From: CAYQQQ01 sp964420125
GTDB taxonomy: Bacteria; Actinomycetota; Acidimicrobiia; Acidimicrobiales; Microtrichaceae
DNA: 64,000 nt
Assembly: GCA_964420125.1 (NCBI GenBank)
Contig: CAYQQQ010000005.1
Coordinates: forward strand, 62,001 to 126,000
Reading direction: 5' to 3'
Shown here: piece after piece, positions 24,102-33,296 of the stretch
How the letters are laid out: each line of letters opens with the position of its first letter
Numbering within the stretch: position 1 is the first letter of the stretch
Position numbers and translations under genes: made by a program
The notes under the pieces: generated by a model
The model's input: only the letters and a program-made list of their open reading frames with translations
Databases searched by the model: none
What the model was told of the DNA's origin: nothing

Positions 24102-25126
24102 TCCGCCTGCTCCTGGCCGTCGGGCTGGCCACGGTGGTGTCGTGGATCGGCACCAAGGTGCTGATCGGCTGGCTGACGAGCCGGCACATCGGCCAACCCA
24201 TCCACGAGGACGTTCCCGAGGGCCACACGGTGAAGGCCGGCACTCCGACCATGGGGGGCCTGGCGATCGTCGGCGGGGCGGTGGTGGGCTACGTCGTGTC
24301 CGACCTCTACGACGGCGTGTTCACCTGGACCGGGCTCATCACCATGGGCGCCATCGCCGGGGCCGGCCTGGTGGGGTTCTTCGACGACTGGTTGAAGCTC
24401 TCCCGTGAGCGCAACCTGGGCCTGAACAAGCGCGCCAAGACCATCGGGCTGCTGACGGTCGCCGCGGGGTTCGCGATCGCCATGCTGTGGAGGACCAACG
24501 TCTGGGCGACGATCAGCTTCACGCGCTGGGACGACCTGGGTTGGGAGATCGGTCGGGTCGGATGGGCGCTGTGGGCGGTGCTGCTGATCCTCGCGGCCGC
24601 CAACGCCGTCAACCTCACCGACGGCCTGGACGGCCTGGCGGCCGGCTCGGGAGTCCTGGTGTTCGGCGCCTACGTGTTCATCGGCTACTGGATCTTCCGC
24701 CACCCCCAGTACGGCATCTCCGTGGGCCTCGACCTGGCCGTGGTGGCCGCCGCCATGATGGGAGCCTGCACGGGGTTCCTGTGGTGGAACGCGGCACCGG
24801 CGAGGATCTTCATGGGCGACACGGGTTCGCTGGCCATCGGCACCGGCCTGGCCGCCCTGGCCCTGTCGTCGTCCACGGCGCTGCTGCTCCCCATCCTGAT
24901 GGCGGTGTTCGTCGCCGAGACGCTGTCGGTGATCGTCCAGGTCGGGGTCTTCCGCACGACCGGCAAGCGGGTGTTCCGCATGGCGCCGATCCACCACCAC
25001 TTCGAGCTGCTCGGATGGCCGGAGACCACGGTGATCATCAGGATGTGGATGATCACCGGCGCCTGCACCGCACTCGGGATCGCGCTGTTCTACCGGCAGT
25101 TCATCAACGCCGGAGGCCTGGATTGA
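24098..25126 (+). CDS. mraY: phospho-MurNAc-pentapeptide translocase
   Basis: MraY transfers phospho-MurNAc-pentapeptide to undecaprenyl phosphate, making lipid I at the inner face of the membrane. The 342-aa protein has about ten membrane helices, a VKAGTPTMGGLAI motif, GFFDDWLKL, NLTDGLDGLA with the catalytic aspartate, and APIHHHFELLGWPE. It begins with a GTG overlapping the murE stop. Confidence 0.95.
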   Translation: MIRLLLAVGLATVVSWIGTKVLIGWLTSRHIGQPIHEDVPEGHTVKAGTPTMGGLAIVGGAVVGYVVSDLYDGVFTWTGLITMGAIAGAGLVGFFDDWLKLSRERNLGLNKRAKTIGLLTVAAGFAIAMLWRTNVWATISFTRWDDLGWEIGRVGWALWAVLLILAAANAVNLTDGLDGLAAGSGVLVFGAYVFIGYWIFRHPQYGISVGLDLAVVAAAMMGACTGFLWWNAAPARIFMGDTGSLAIGTGLAALALSSSTALLLPILMAVFVAETLSVIVQVGVFRTTGKRVFRMAPIHHHFELLGWPETTVIIRMWMITGACTALGIALFYRQFINAGGLD

Positions 25127-26505
25127 GCGCGCCCCTCCCCGACGATCCGCCGTTGGAGCGGGTGCTGGTGGTCGGCCTCGGGGTGACCAACACCGCAGCG
25201 TGCCGCGCGCTGGTCCGCCGCGGCGCGACGGTGCTGGTGGCCGACGACGGGGACCCGCTGCCCGGCGAGGTGCTCTCCGCCGAGCTGGGGGTGGCGGCCC
25301 ACCACCGACCCACACCACAGGTGCTCGCCGCGCTGGTCGGTCAGGTCGACGCCGTCCTGGCGGCCCCCGGGCTGCCCGAGCACCACGCCGTGTTCCAGGC
25401 GGCGCGCCAGGCCGGCGTGGCGGTGATCAGCGAGCTCGATCTGGCGCGCCGCTGGGACGATCGTCCGCTGGCGGCCGTGACGGGAACCGACGGCAAGACG
25501 ACCGTGTGCACGCTGGTGGCCGCCATGTTGGAGGCCTCCGGCGTCCCGACCGCCGCGGTGGGGAACCTGGAGGTCCCGCTGGTGGCCGCCATCGACGATC
25601 CGGCGCCGTCGTGGTTCGTGGTGGAGGCTTCGTCGTTCCGCCTCGGACGCAGCCTCCACTTCGCACCGGCGGTGGGCACCTGGCTCAACTTCGGCCCCGA
25701 CCACCTCGACGTGCACGACGACCTGGACGGCTACCGGCGGGCGAAGGCCCGGATCTTCGCGGAGCAGACCGAGGGCCAGACGGCGGTGGCGAACCACGAC
25801 GATCCCGTGGTGGCCTCGGCGGTCCCGTCGCGCCCCGGGGTGCGGGTGTGGCGCTTCGGGATCACCGAGGCGGCCCGACGGGCGGGCGCCGAGTTCCACG
25901 AGGACGGTCCGCTGCTCGTCGGCGTGGGCGGTGAGGTGCTGGTGGCCCGCGACGAGCTGTGGCGCGACCTCCCTCACGACCGGGCGAACGCCCTCGCGGC
26001 TGCGGCCACGGCCCTGGCGGCCGGGGCCCGCCCCGATGGCGTGCGGACCGCCCTGCGAGCCTTCCGGGGGCTGCCCCACCGGGTGGAGCTGGTCGCCGAG
26101 GTCGGTGGCGTGCGCTGGTACGACGACTCCAAGGCGACGGCCCCCCACGCCACCCTGGCGGCGCTGGCCGGCTTCGAGCGGGTGGTGCTGGTGGCCGGAG
26201 GACGGAACAAGGGCCTCGACCTCGTGGAGCTCGGCTCGGCGCGCAACGTGGTCGGGGTGGTGGGCATCGGAGAGGCTGCCACGGCGGTGCTCGCGGCCTT
26301 TCCCGGGGTGCCGAGCCGACGTGCGGCGTCGATGGCGGACGCCGTGGCGGCGGCGGCGGCGCTGGCGGACCCCCCTGCGGTCGTCCTGCTCTCGCCGGGC
26401 TGCGCGTCGTTCGACTGGTACTCGTCCTACGCCGAACGGGGTGAGGACTTCGCCGCCGAGGTCCGACGCCTGCTGGTGCCCGACGGGAACCGGGGGGCGT
26501 CGTGA
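25123..26505 (+). CDS. murD: UDP-MurNAc-L-alanine:D-glutamate ligase
   Basis: MurD adds D-glutamate to UDP-MurNAc-L-Ala. The 460-aa protein has an N-terminal Rossmann strand (VLVVGLGVTNTA), an ATP loop AAVTGTDGKTTVCTL, VVEASSFRL, FGPDHLDVH, WYDDSKATAPHATLAAL and LSPGCASFDWYSSYAERGEDF. The ATP loop carries aspartate where GTNGKT is usual (GTDGKT). The first codon is a TTG that overlaps the mraY TGA as TTGA, the same 4-base arrangement as its neighbours. No ATG or GTG is positioned better. Confidence 0.92.
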   Translation: MSAPLPDDPPLERVLVVGLGVTNTAACRALVRRGATVLVADDGDPLPGEVLSAELGVAAHHRPTPQVLAALVGQVDAVLAAPGLPEHHAVFQAARQAGVAVISELDLARRWDDRPLAAVTGTDGKTTVCTLVAAMLEASGVPTAAVGNLEVPLVAAIDDPAPSWFVVEASSFRLGRSLHFAPAVGTWLNFGPDHLDVHDDLDGYRRAKARIFAEQTEGQTAVANHDDPVVASAVPSRPGVRVWRFGITEAARRAGAEFHEDGPLLVGVGGEVLVARDELWRDLPHDRANALAAAATALAAGARPDGVRTALRAFRGLPHRVELVAEVGGVRWYDDSKATAPHATLAALAGFERVVLVAGGRNKGLDLVELGSARNVVGVVGIGEAATAVLAAFPGVPSRRAASMADAVAAAAALADPPAVVLLSPGCASFDWYSSYAERGEDFAAEVRRLLVPDGNRGAS

Positions 26506-27671
26506 CCCCGCCGCGCCGGGCGCGCCCCGTGGAGGAGACGGTGCTGGTCGGGGCCGTCGGCCTGCTGTGCGCCCTCGGCGTGGTGATGGTGCAGTCGGCA
26601 TCCTCGGTGTACTCGATGAACGAGCACGGCAGCCCCTGGGCGGTGGTCGTGCGACACGGCATCTACCTCGGCATCGGCCTCGTCGTCGCGGTGGTGGCGG
26701 CAAGGGTCCCATTGAAGGTGTGGCGGGACCAGCTCACCCTGGTGCTGCTGGTGGTCGCGACGGTGTGCCTCGTGGTGGTGCAGATCCCCGGTCTCCCGTT
26801 CGCTCCGGAGGTGAACGGCGCGACCCGCTGGATCCGCCTCGGCCCGCTGGGCTTCCAGCCCTCGGACCTGGCCAAGTTGGCCCTGGTGCTGTGGCTGGCG
26901 CGCCTGTTGGCCGTGCACCGGGACCTCGCGCCGGGCGAGATGCTCAAGCGCTCCCTGTTCGTGCTGGGGCCGTTGGCCGCGCTGGTCATGCTGGGCGACG
27001 ACCTGGGAACCACCCTGCTCCTGGGGGTGATCTTCGTCGCCATGCTCTACCTGGCGGGTGCTCCGCTGCAGCAGCTGGCGATGGTGTCGGCCGGTGGGGC
27101 GGCGATCGCCACCATGGGCGTGATGTTCACCGACGGGTTCCGAGTGCAGCGCGTCATGGCCTTCCTGCACCCAGAGGAGCACACCGACCGCTACGGGTAC
27201 CAGGTCCTGCAGTCGCGCATCGGGTTCGCCTCCGGCGGGGTGTGGGGGCGCGGGCCCGGGTCCTCGCGGGTCAAGTGGGGCTACCTGCCCGAGGCCCACA
27301 CCGACTTCATCCTCTCGGTCGTGGGCGAGGAGCTGGGCCTCTTCGGCACGGTGGCCGTGATCGGCTGCCTGGTGGGCATCGTGGGGGCCGCCATCATGAT
27401 CGGGGTGCGCTGCGAGGACCTCTTCGGTCGCTACGTGGCCTGGGGCATCGCCGTGTGGCTGGCCGTGCAGGCGCTGATCAACGTGGGCGTCAGCGTGGGC
27501 GCGCTGCCGACGAAGGGCATCCCGCTGCCGTTCGTGTCCTACGGTGGCACCTCGATGGTGGTGTCGCTGCTGGCGGTCGGCGTGCTGTTCTCGGTCTCCC
27601 GCGCCGTACCGCCCGCGCGCCGCCCGTCAGGACGGACCCCTTCGCCGGCCTCGCGTGGCCGCCGGTCGTGA
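26502..27671 (+). CDS. ftsW: SEDS glycosyltransferase for septal peptidoglycan
   Basis: FtsW polymerises glycan strands at the septum together with FtsI. The 389-aa protein has about ten membrane helices. Its pattern includes GVVMVQSASSV, NGATRWIRLGPLGFQPSDLAKL, DDLGTTLLLG, YQVLQSRIGFASGGVWGRGPG, HTDFILSVVGEELG and GALPTKGIPLPFVSYGGTSMV, all standard SEDS motifs including the conserved aspartate before FILS. Both ends overlap neighbours as GTGA. Confidence 0.94.
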   Translation: MTPPRRARPVEETVLVGAVGLLCALGVVMVQSASSVYSMNEHGSPWAVVVRHGIYLGIGLVVAVVAARVPLKVWRDQLTLVLLVVATVCLVVVQIPGLPFAPEVNGATRWIRLGPLGFQPSDLAKLALVLWLARLLAVHRDLAPGEMLKRSLFVLGPLAALVMLGDDLGTTLLLGVIFVAMLYLAGAPLQQLAMVSAGGAAIATMGVMFTDGFRVQRVMAFLHPEEHTDRYGYQVLQSRIGFASGGVWGRGPGSSRVKWGYLPEAHTDFILSVVGEELGLFGTVAVIGCLVGIVGAAIMIGVRCEDLFGRYVAWGIAVWLAVQALINVGVSVGALPTKGIPLPFVSYGGTSMVVSLLAVGVLFSVSRAVPPARRPSGRTPSPASRGRRS

Positions 27672-28807
27672 CGGAGCCTTCCGAGCCGACCTTCGCCCTG
27701 GTCGCCGGGGGTGGGACGGCCGGACACCTGCTGCCGGGGATCGCCGTGGCCAACGAGCTGGTCCGGCGGGGGCACCCTCCGTCGACGCTGCACTTCGTGG
27801 GTGCGTCGCGGGGCATCGAGGCGGTGGCGGTGCCCGAGGCCGGCTTCGCGGTGACGTTGCTGCCGGGTCGGGGTCTCCAGCGCCGGGTGAGCGTCCAGAC
27901 GGTGGTGGCCGCGATCGGGCTGGTGCGCGCCGCACTGTCGGCCGTGGTGCTCGTGCGGCGTCGACGCCCCGAGGCGGTGCTGGTGCTCGGCGGGTTCGCC
28001 AGCGCGGCGTGCGGGCTGGCGGCGGTGCTGTGGCGGGTGCCGATGGTGGTGGCGGACCAGAACGCCCGCGCGGGGGCGGTGAACCGCCTCCTGGGGCGCT
28101 TCGCCGTCGCCTGTGCCGTGCCCTTCGAGACGACGGACCTCCCGAACGCCGTGGTCACGGGCAACCCCGTGCGCGCCCAGGTCCTCGAGGCTGCGGCACA
28201 TCCCGATCGCGACGGCGCCCGGTCCGCGCTCGGGGTGCCGCCCGGTCGGCGGCTGGTGGGCGTGTTCGCCGGCTCGCTCGGTTCGCAGCGCCTCAACGAG
28301 GCGACCCGCGCCGCAGCGGACGGTGCATGGGGTGAGCGGGACGACCTCGCGCTCTACCACGTCGTCGGCGCGCGGGACTGGGACGACCCTGGCGTCGAGT
28401 CGGTCCTGGAGGACCGCCCGGGCGGGCTGTGGTATCGCCGGGTCCGCTACGACGGCCACATCGAGCGGCTCCTCCTCGCCGCAGATCTGGTGGCGTGCCG
28501 GGCGGGGGGCACCACCGTGGCGGAGCTGGCCGTGACGGGTACGCCGGCGGTCCTCGTGCCGCTGCCCATCGCCACCCGCGACCACCAGCGGGCCAACGCC
28601 GCCGAGCTGGTCCGCGCAGGGGCGGCGGTGCTCGTGGCCGACGACGAGCTGGACGTCCGCCGGCTGGTGGAGGTCGTCGAGGAGGTCCTCGCCGACCCGG
28701 GGCACCTGGCGGCGATGGCGACGGCCGCCCGCTCTCTGGGACGCCCGGATGCCGCCGCCCGGGTCGCGGACCTGGTGGAGCGCGCCGCCGGGCGGAGGCG
28801 GCGGTGA
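27668..28807 (+). CDS. murG: UDP-GlcNAc transferase (lipid II synthase)
   Basis: MurG adds GlcNAc to lipid I, giving lipid II, at the membrane inner face. The 379-aa GT28 protein has ALVAGGGTAGHLLPGIAVANEL (normally GGTGGH, here GGTAGH), VGASRGIEAVAVPEAGF, MVVADQNARAGAVNRLLGRF, VTGNPVR, VFAGSLGSQRLNE and DLVACRAGGTTVAELAVTGTPAVLVPLPIA. The start GTG overlaps the ftsW stop. The C-terminal half contains the UDP-GlcNAc-binding loop. Confidence 0.93.
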   Translation: MTEPSEPTFALVAGGGTAGHLLPGIAVANELVRRGHPPSTLHFVGASRGIEAVAVPEAGFAVTLLPGRGLQRRVSVQTVVAAIGLVRAALSAVVLVRRRRPEAVLVLGGFASAACGLAAVLWRVPMVVADQNARAGAVNRLLGRFAVACAVPFETTDLPNAVVTGNPVRAQVLEAAAHPDRDGARSALGVPPGRRLVGVFAGSLGSQRLNEATRAAADGAWGERDDLALYHVVGARDWDDPGVESVLEDRPGGLWYRRVRYDGHIERLLLAADLVACRAGGTTVAELAVTGTPAVLVPLPIATRDHQRANAAELVRAGAAVLVADDELDVRRLVEVVEEVLADPGHLAAMATAARSLGRPDAAARVADLVERAAGRRRR

Positions 28808-30186
28808 GCCCCGACGTGTTCGACCTGCGCCGTCCCCGGCGAGTGCACGTGGTGGCGGTCGGAGGCGCCGGGATGAGCGCGATCGCCACGCTCCTGGCTC
28901 AGGGGGGCCACCGGGTCTCGGGCAGCGATCTCGTCGTGGGACCGGCGTTGGAGCCGTTGCGTCGGATGGGCGTCGAGGTGCACGTGGGCCACCTTCCCGA
29001 CCGCGTCGCCGGTGCCGAGGTGGTGGTGGCCTCCACGGCCGTGCCCGAGGACGACCCCGAGCTGGTGGCCGCCCGTCGGGCGGGCATCCCGGTGATGCGG
29101 CGACGCGAGTTCCTCCCGGCGCTGGCGGCGGGCCAGCCGTTCCTGTCGGTGGCGGGCACGCACGGCAAGACCACCACCTCGTCGATGCTGGCCGTGGCGC
29201 TGCGGGGTGTGGGGGAGGACCCGTCGTTCCTGATCGGTGCGCCGGTTCCGGTGCTCGGGGGCGCCGCGGGGCGGGGCGAGGGGCGCTGGACGGTGATGGA
29301 GGCGGACGAGAGCGACGGCTCGTTCCTCGCCGGGCCGCGCGCCGGCGCCCTGCTGACCAACGCCGAGCCCGACCACCTCGAGCACTGGGGGGGATGGGAG
29401 AACCTGCGAGCCGGCTTCGTCGAGTTCCTCTCCGGCACCGACGGACCGGCGGTGATCTGCGCGGAGGATCCGGGAGCGGCCGAGCTGGGCTCGGAGCTGG
29501 GGCTGGTCGGCTACGGCACCGCGGAGGGCGCGACCTACAGGATGGTCGAGCTCCACGGCTCTGCGGAGGGTTCGCGGTTCGTGCTGGTCGGACCCGCCGG
29601 AGCGGTGCCGGTCCGGCTGAGGATCCCAGGAGCCCACAACGCGCTCAACGCCGCCGGCGCCCTCGCCCTCGTCGGTCAGCTGGGGCTCGACGTGGCACCG
29701 GCGGCCGCCGCCCTGGCCCGCCACAGCGGTCTGCACCGTCGCTTCGAGCGGCGCGGCGAGGCCGCCGGCGTGGTGGTGGTGGACGACTACGCCCACCTCC
29801 CCACCGAGGTGCGCGCCGCGTTGGCCGCCGCCCGGCAGAGCGCGCCCGGCCGGCTGGTGGTGGTGTTCCAGCCTCACCGCTACTCGCGCACCGAGGCCCT
29901 CTGGAGGGAGTTCGGTCCCTGCTTCGGCGAGGCAGACCTGCTGGTGCTCACCGAGATCTACCCCGCGGGGGAGGCGCCCCGTGCGGGGGTGAGCGGAGCG
30001 CTGCTCGTGGACTCGGCCCGCGCCGCCGGTGCGTCGCCACGGTGGTCGCCGAGCCTCGACGACGTGGTCGAGCTGCTCTGCTCGGAGCTGCGGCCCGGTG
30101 ACCTGCTGATGACGGTGGGGGCGGGCGACGTGCGCGAGGTGGGCGATCGGGTGCTGGCGGCGCTGGCCGGGGGTGGATCCCCGTGA
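28804..30186 (+). CDS. murC: UDP-MurNAc:L-alanine ligase
   Basis: MurC joins L-alanine to UDP-MurNAc, the first amino acid step. The 460-aa protein has VHVVAVGGAGMSAIATLL, VVVASTAVPEDDPELVAA, the ATP loop SVAGTHGKTTTSSMLAVAL, VMEADESDGSFL, NAEPDHLEHWG, IPGAHNALNAAGAL, VVVDDYAHLPTEVRAAL and FQPHRYSRTEAL. Gene junctions are GTGA on both sides. Confidence 0.94.
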   Translation: MSPDVFDLRRPRRVHVVAVGGAGMSAIATLLAQGGHRVSGSDLVVGPALEPLRRMGVEVHVGHLPDRVAGAEVVVASTAVPEDDPELVAARRAGIPVMRRREFLPALAAGQPFLSVAGTHGKTTTSSMLAVALRGVGEDPSFLIGAPVPVLGGAAGRGEGRWTVMEADESDGSFLAGPRAGALLTNAEPDHLEHWGGWENLRAGFVEFLSGTDGPAVICAEDPGAAELGSELGLVGYGTAEGATYRMVELHGSAEGSRFVLVGPAGAVPVRLRIPGAHNALNAAGALALVGQLGLDVAPAAAALARHSGLHRRFERRGEAAGVVVVDDYAHLPTEVRAALAAARQSAPGRLVVVFQPHRYSRTEALWREFGPCFGEADLLVLTEIYPAGEAPRAGVSGALLVDSARAAGASPRWSPSLDDVVELLCSELRPGDLLMTVGAGDVREVGDRVLAALAGGGSP

Positions 30187-31103
30187 GCGACCTGGGGGCG
30201 CTGCTGGGCGACGCCGGCCTGCAGGTCCGCGGGGACGTCCCGCTCGGTCCGTTGACCACCTATCGCGTGGGCGGACCGGCACGCTGGTTCGTCGAGGTGG
30301 GCTCGGAGGTCGAGCTCGTTGCGCTGGCGGGGGTGCTCGCCGGTCGTGCCGACGAGGTGCTGGTGGTCGGTCGCGGCTCCAACCTGCTCGTGCACGACGA
30401 CGGCTTCGACGGCGTGGCGGTGCGCCTGGGCGGTGCGCTCTCGGAGGTCGCGGTCGAGGGCACCGTGGTGGTGGCGGGCGGTGCGGCCAGCCTCCCGGTG
30501 GTGGCCCGTCGCAGCGTCGCCGAAGGCTTGGCGGGCTTCGAGTGGGCGGTCGGGGTGCCGGGCTCGGTCGGAGGGGCCGTGCGGATGAACGCCGGAGGCC
30601 ACGGCTCCGACATCGCGGCGGTGCTGCAGGGGGTCCGCGTGGTGGATCTCGGCACCGGCGAGACTTCCGACATGTCGCCCGCCTCGCTGGAGCTCGGCTA
30701 CCGACGCTCCTCGATCGGTCCCCGCCAGGTCGTGGTGTCCGCCGAGCTCGGCCTCCACCGCGGCGACGCGACCCGGGGGGAGGCGGAGATGGCGGAGATC
30801 GTCCGATGGCGGCGTGAGCACCAGCCCGGTGGCCACAACGCGGGCTCGGTGTTCACCAACCCTCCGGATGACTCCGCCGGTCGCCTCGTCGACGCCGCCG
30901 GCTGCAAGGGGCTCCGCATGGGCTCCGCCCAGGTGTCCCCCAAGCACGCCAACTTCATCCAGGTCGACGAGGGCGGCAGCGCGCTCGACGTGCACCGGCT
31001 GATGGTGGAGGTGGCCCGCCGTGTGCGTGGGCGCCTCGGCGTGGTGCTGCGCCCCGAGACCCGCTTGGTCGGCTTCCCGGACTTCCCCGGGGAGCAGCGG
31101 TGA
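30183..31103 (+). CDS. murB: UDP-N-acetylenolpyruvoylglucosamine reductase
   Basis: MurB reduces UDP-GlcNAc-enolpyruvate to UDP-MurNAc with NADPH and FAD. This 306-aa protein is the type II form, with TYRVGGPARWFVEV, VVGRGSNLLVHDDGFDGVAVRLG (FAD-binding), GVPGSVGGAVRMNAGGHG, LGYRRSSI, NAGSVFTNPP with the catalytic serine, and HANFIQVDEGGSA. Junctions to murC and ftsQ are GTGA overlaps. Confidence 0.94.
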   Translation: MSDLGALLGDAGLQVRGDVPLGPLTTYRVGGPARWFVEVGSEVELVALAGVLAGRADEVLVVGRGSNLLVHDDGFDGVAVRLGGALSEVAVEGTVVVAGGAASLPVVARRSVAEGLAGFEWAVGVPGSVGGAVRMNAGGHGSDIAAVLQGVRVVDLGTGETSDMSPASLELGYRRSSIGPRQVVVSAELGLHRGDATRGEAEMAEIVRWRREHQPGGHNAGSVFTNPPDDSAGRLVDAAGCKGLRMGSAQVSPKHANFIQVDEGGSALDVHRLMVEVARRVRGRLGVVLRPETRLVGFPDFPGEQR

Positions 31104-32089
31104 CCACGACCACGCCGCGTCGACCGCTCGGGTCCGAGCCCGTGCCCCCCCGCCGGCGCGCCCGTCGTCGCGACCGAGCGGATCGTCCGCCGCCCGAGCC
31201 GAGCGCACCCCGCGCCCGCCGGCCGCCGGCGCGTCCCGCTGCTGCTCCGACGGTGCGTCCGTCCGCTCGGGCGGCTGCCCCCGAGACGGGAGAGGTGGCG
31301 ATCCACCCCCGGATACGACGTCGGCGGGCGGAGGTCGCCGGGGCGCAGCGGCGCCGGCGCCGGCGCCGGGCGGTGGGCGTCGTGGTCGCCCTCCTCCTGA
31401 GCGTGGCGGCGGCGGGCTCATTCTTCTCGCCGCTGCTCGACCTCGACCGCATCGAGGTGCGGGGGGTCGAGGGCGACCGGCGTGCCGAGGTGCGCCGCAG
31501 CGCCGCCGTCTCCGAGGGGGAGGCCATGGTGGCGATCGATCCCGCCGAGGTGCGAGCGCGGCTGGAGGAGCTCCCCTTCGTGGCCCACGCCCGGGTCCAC
31601 CTGGAATGGCCCGACGGGCTGGTGGTGGCGGTGTCGCCACACCGTCCGGTCGCGGTGCTGGCCGCCGGCGACGGGGAGGCGACCCACGTCCTCACCCGCG
31701 CCGCCGAGGTGGTTCCCATCGACGCGGTCGACGCCGCGGGTCGGAGGGCGGTGCGCCTGGAGGTGGCCCCGACGGAGCTGGCGGATCGTGAGCGGTTGGC
31801 GCTGGTGGTGCTGCTGGGTTCGCTGGGCCAGGTGGGGGAGCGGCAGCTGGGGGAGCTGGTGGCCCTTCCCGGGGACCGCTACCGCTTCGCCGGTCTCGGG
31901 GACATCGAGGGCGCCGAGGTGGAGCTCGGCGAGATGGACGCCCTGGTCGCGAAGTCCCGGGCGCTCGAGGCGCTGCTGGGCGGGGCGGTCGATCTGGAGT
32001 GCCTGGCCCGACTCGACGTCTCCGTGCCGGCGCGTGTGACCGTGTCGCGGGACCCCGTCTGCGCCGCCGCCGTGGGGGATGATCGTTGA
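31100..32089 (+). CDS. ftsQ: FtsQ/DivIB division protein
   Basis: FtsQ is a bitopic membrane protein that bridges early and late divisome proteins. The 329-aa product has a long, disordered, Arg/Pro-rich cytoplasmic N terminus of about 90 residues, a membrane helix (about 91-109), a POTRA domain (about 113-185: LDRIEVRGVEGDRRAEV...AMVAIDPAEV...LPFVAHARVHLEWPDGLVVAV), then the FtsQ domain. The long basic tail is typical of actinobacteria. The GTG at 31100 overlaps the murB stop. Confidence 0.88.
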   Translation: MTTTTPRRPLGSEPVPPRRRARRRDRADRPPPEPSAPRARRPPARPAAAPTVRPSARAAAPETGEVAIHPRIRRRRAEVAGAQRRRRRRRAVGVVVALLLSVAAAGSFFSPLLDLDRIEVRGVEGDRRAEVRRSAAVSEGEAMVAIDPAEVRARLEELPFVAHARVHLEWPDGLVVAVSPHRPVAVLAAGDGEATHVLTRAAEVVPIDAVDAAGRRAVRLEVAPTELADRERLALVVLLGSLGQVGERQLGELVALPGDRYRFAGLGDIEGAEVELGEMDALVAKSRALEALLGGAVDLECLARLDVSVPARVTVSRDPVCAAAVGDDR

Positions 32090-32093
32090 TCCC
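32076..32093 (+). terminator. weak hairpin at the end of ftsQ
   Basis: GGGAT-N8-ATCCC includes the ftsQ stop codon. The stem is only 5 bp and there is no T-run, so it would at most attenuate. A separate promoter and leader for ftsZ follow. Confidence 0.22.
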
Positions 32094-32108
32094 TCATCTG
32101 CATGGCCG

Positions 32109-32136
32109 TAGGCTCGATCTGTCCCTGAGGTTCAGG
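32109..32136 (+). promoter_or_regulatory. ftsZ leader: -10-like TAGGCT and palindrome CCTGA-GGT-TCAGG
   Basis: The 104-bp ftsQ-ftsZ gap contains TAGGCT (32109-32114), a perfect 13-base inverted repeat (32124-32136) and a good ribosome binding site GGAGG (32181-32185), 8 bases from the ATG. This is the only long leader inside the dcw cluster, so ftsZ probably has its own promoter and regulation. Confidence 0.4.
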
Positions 32137-32193
32137 TATCTCGACCTCCACCTCAACTCGAACAGCAGCGGTCACCGCGCGGAGGCTTCCTGA

Positions 32194-33291
32194 ATGGCCC
32201 AGAACCCTCAGAACTACCTCGCCGTCATCAAGGTCGTCGGCATCGGTGGCGGTGGTTGCAACGCGGTCAACCGCATGATCGACGCCGGGCTCAAGGGCGT
32301 GGAGTTCATCGCCATCAACACCGATGCCCAGGCCCTCCTGATGAGCGATGCCGACATCAAGCTCGACATCGGCCGTGACCTCACCCGAGGCCTCGGCGCC
32401 GGCTCCGACCCCGACGTGGGCCGCCAGGCTGCCGAGGACCACCGCGCGGAGATCGAGGAGGTGCTGCGCGGCGCCGACATGGTCTTCGTGACCGCCGGAG
32501 AAGGCGGCGGCACCGGCACCGGGGCCGCACCGGTGGTCGCCGAGATGTCCAAGCAGCAGGGCGCCCTCACCATCGGCGTCGTGACCCGTCCGTTCAACTT
32601 CGAGGGTCGCCGACGAGCGGTGCAGGCCGATCAGGGCATCACGAAGCTGAAGGAGAAGGTCGACACACAGATCGTCATCCCCAACGACCGGCTCCTGAGC
32701 GTCGCCAACGACAAGACCTCCGTGCTCAACGCCTTCAAGATGGCAGACGAGGTCCTCCTGCAGGGCGTGCAGGGCATCACCGACCTGATCACCACGCCTG
32801 GGCTCATCAACACCGACTTCGCCGACGTGCGGATGATCATGACCGACGCCGGCAGCGCGCTCATGGGGGTCGGGTTCTCCTCGGGCGAGGGCCGGGCCCT
32901 CGAGGCCGCCCGCCAGGCCATCTCCTCCCCCCTGCTCGAGGCGGCCATCGACGGCGCCCGCGGCATCCTGTTGAACATCTCCGGGGGCAGCGACCTGGGC
33001 CTGTTCGAGGTCAACGAAGCCGCCACGGTGATCCACGAGGTCGCCCATCCCGAGGCCAACATCATCTTCGGCGCGGTCATCGACGACGAGCTCGGCGACG
33101 AGATCCGCATCACCGTGATCGCCGCGGGCTTCGAGCGATGGGACGACACCAAGCCCCGCAAGGCCGCACGATCCACCGGGTCGGCCGAGACCGGGGAGCC
33201 TGTCGGCACCGACGTGTTCGGCGACGCGTCCGAGGACGAGGAGCTCTTCGGCGGCGACGACGACTTCGACGTGCCGTCGTTCCTGAAGTAG
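32194..33291 (+). CDS. ftsZ: tubulin-like division GTPase
   Basis: FtsZ polymerises into the cytokinetic ring. The 365-aa protein has KVVGIGGGGCNAVNRM, the GTP signature VTAGEGGGTGTGAAPVVA at about residues 100-117, TRPFNFEGRRR, NAFKMADEVLLQGVQGI and ALMGVGFSSGEGRA. A variable linker of about 35 residues leads to the C-terminal peptide DDFDVPSFLK, which normally binds SepF or FtsA. There is no ftsA in the cluster, so SepF (encoded downstream) is the likely membrane anchor. The ATG has a strong ribosome binding site. Confidence 0.97.
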   Translation: MAQNPQNYLAVIKVVGIGGGGCNAVNRMIDAGLKGVEFIAINTDAQALLMSDADIKLDIGRDLTRGLGAGSDPDVGRQAAEDHRAEIEEVLRGADMVFVTAGEGGGTGTGAAPVVAEMSKQQGALTIGVVTRPFNFEGRRRAVQADQGITKLKEKVDTQIVIPNDRLLSVANDKTSVLNAFKMADEVLLQGVQGITDLITTPGLINTDFADVRMIMTDAGSALMGVGFSSGEGRALEAARQAISSPLLEAAIDGARGILLNISGGSDLGLFEVNEAATVIHEVAHPEANIIFGAVIDDELGDEIRITVIAAGFERWDDTKPRKAARSTGSAETGEPVGTDVFGDASEDEELFGGDDDFDVPSFLK

Positions 33292-33296
33292 CCGCC

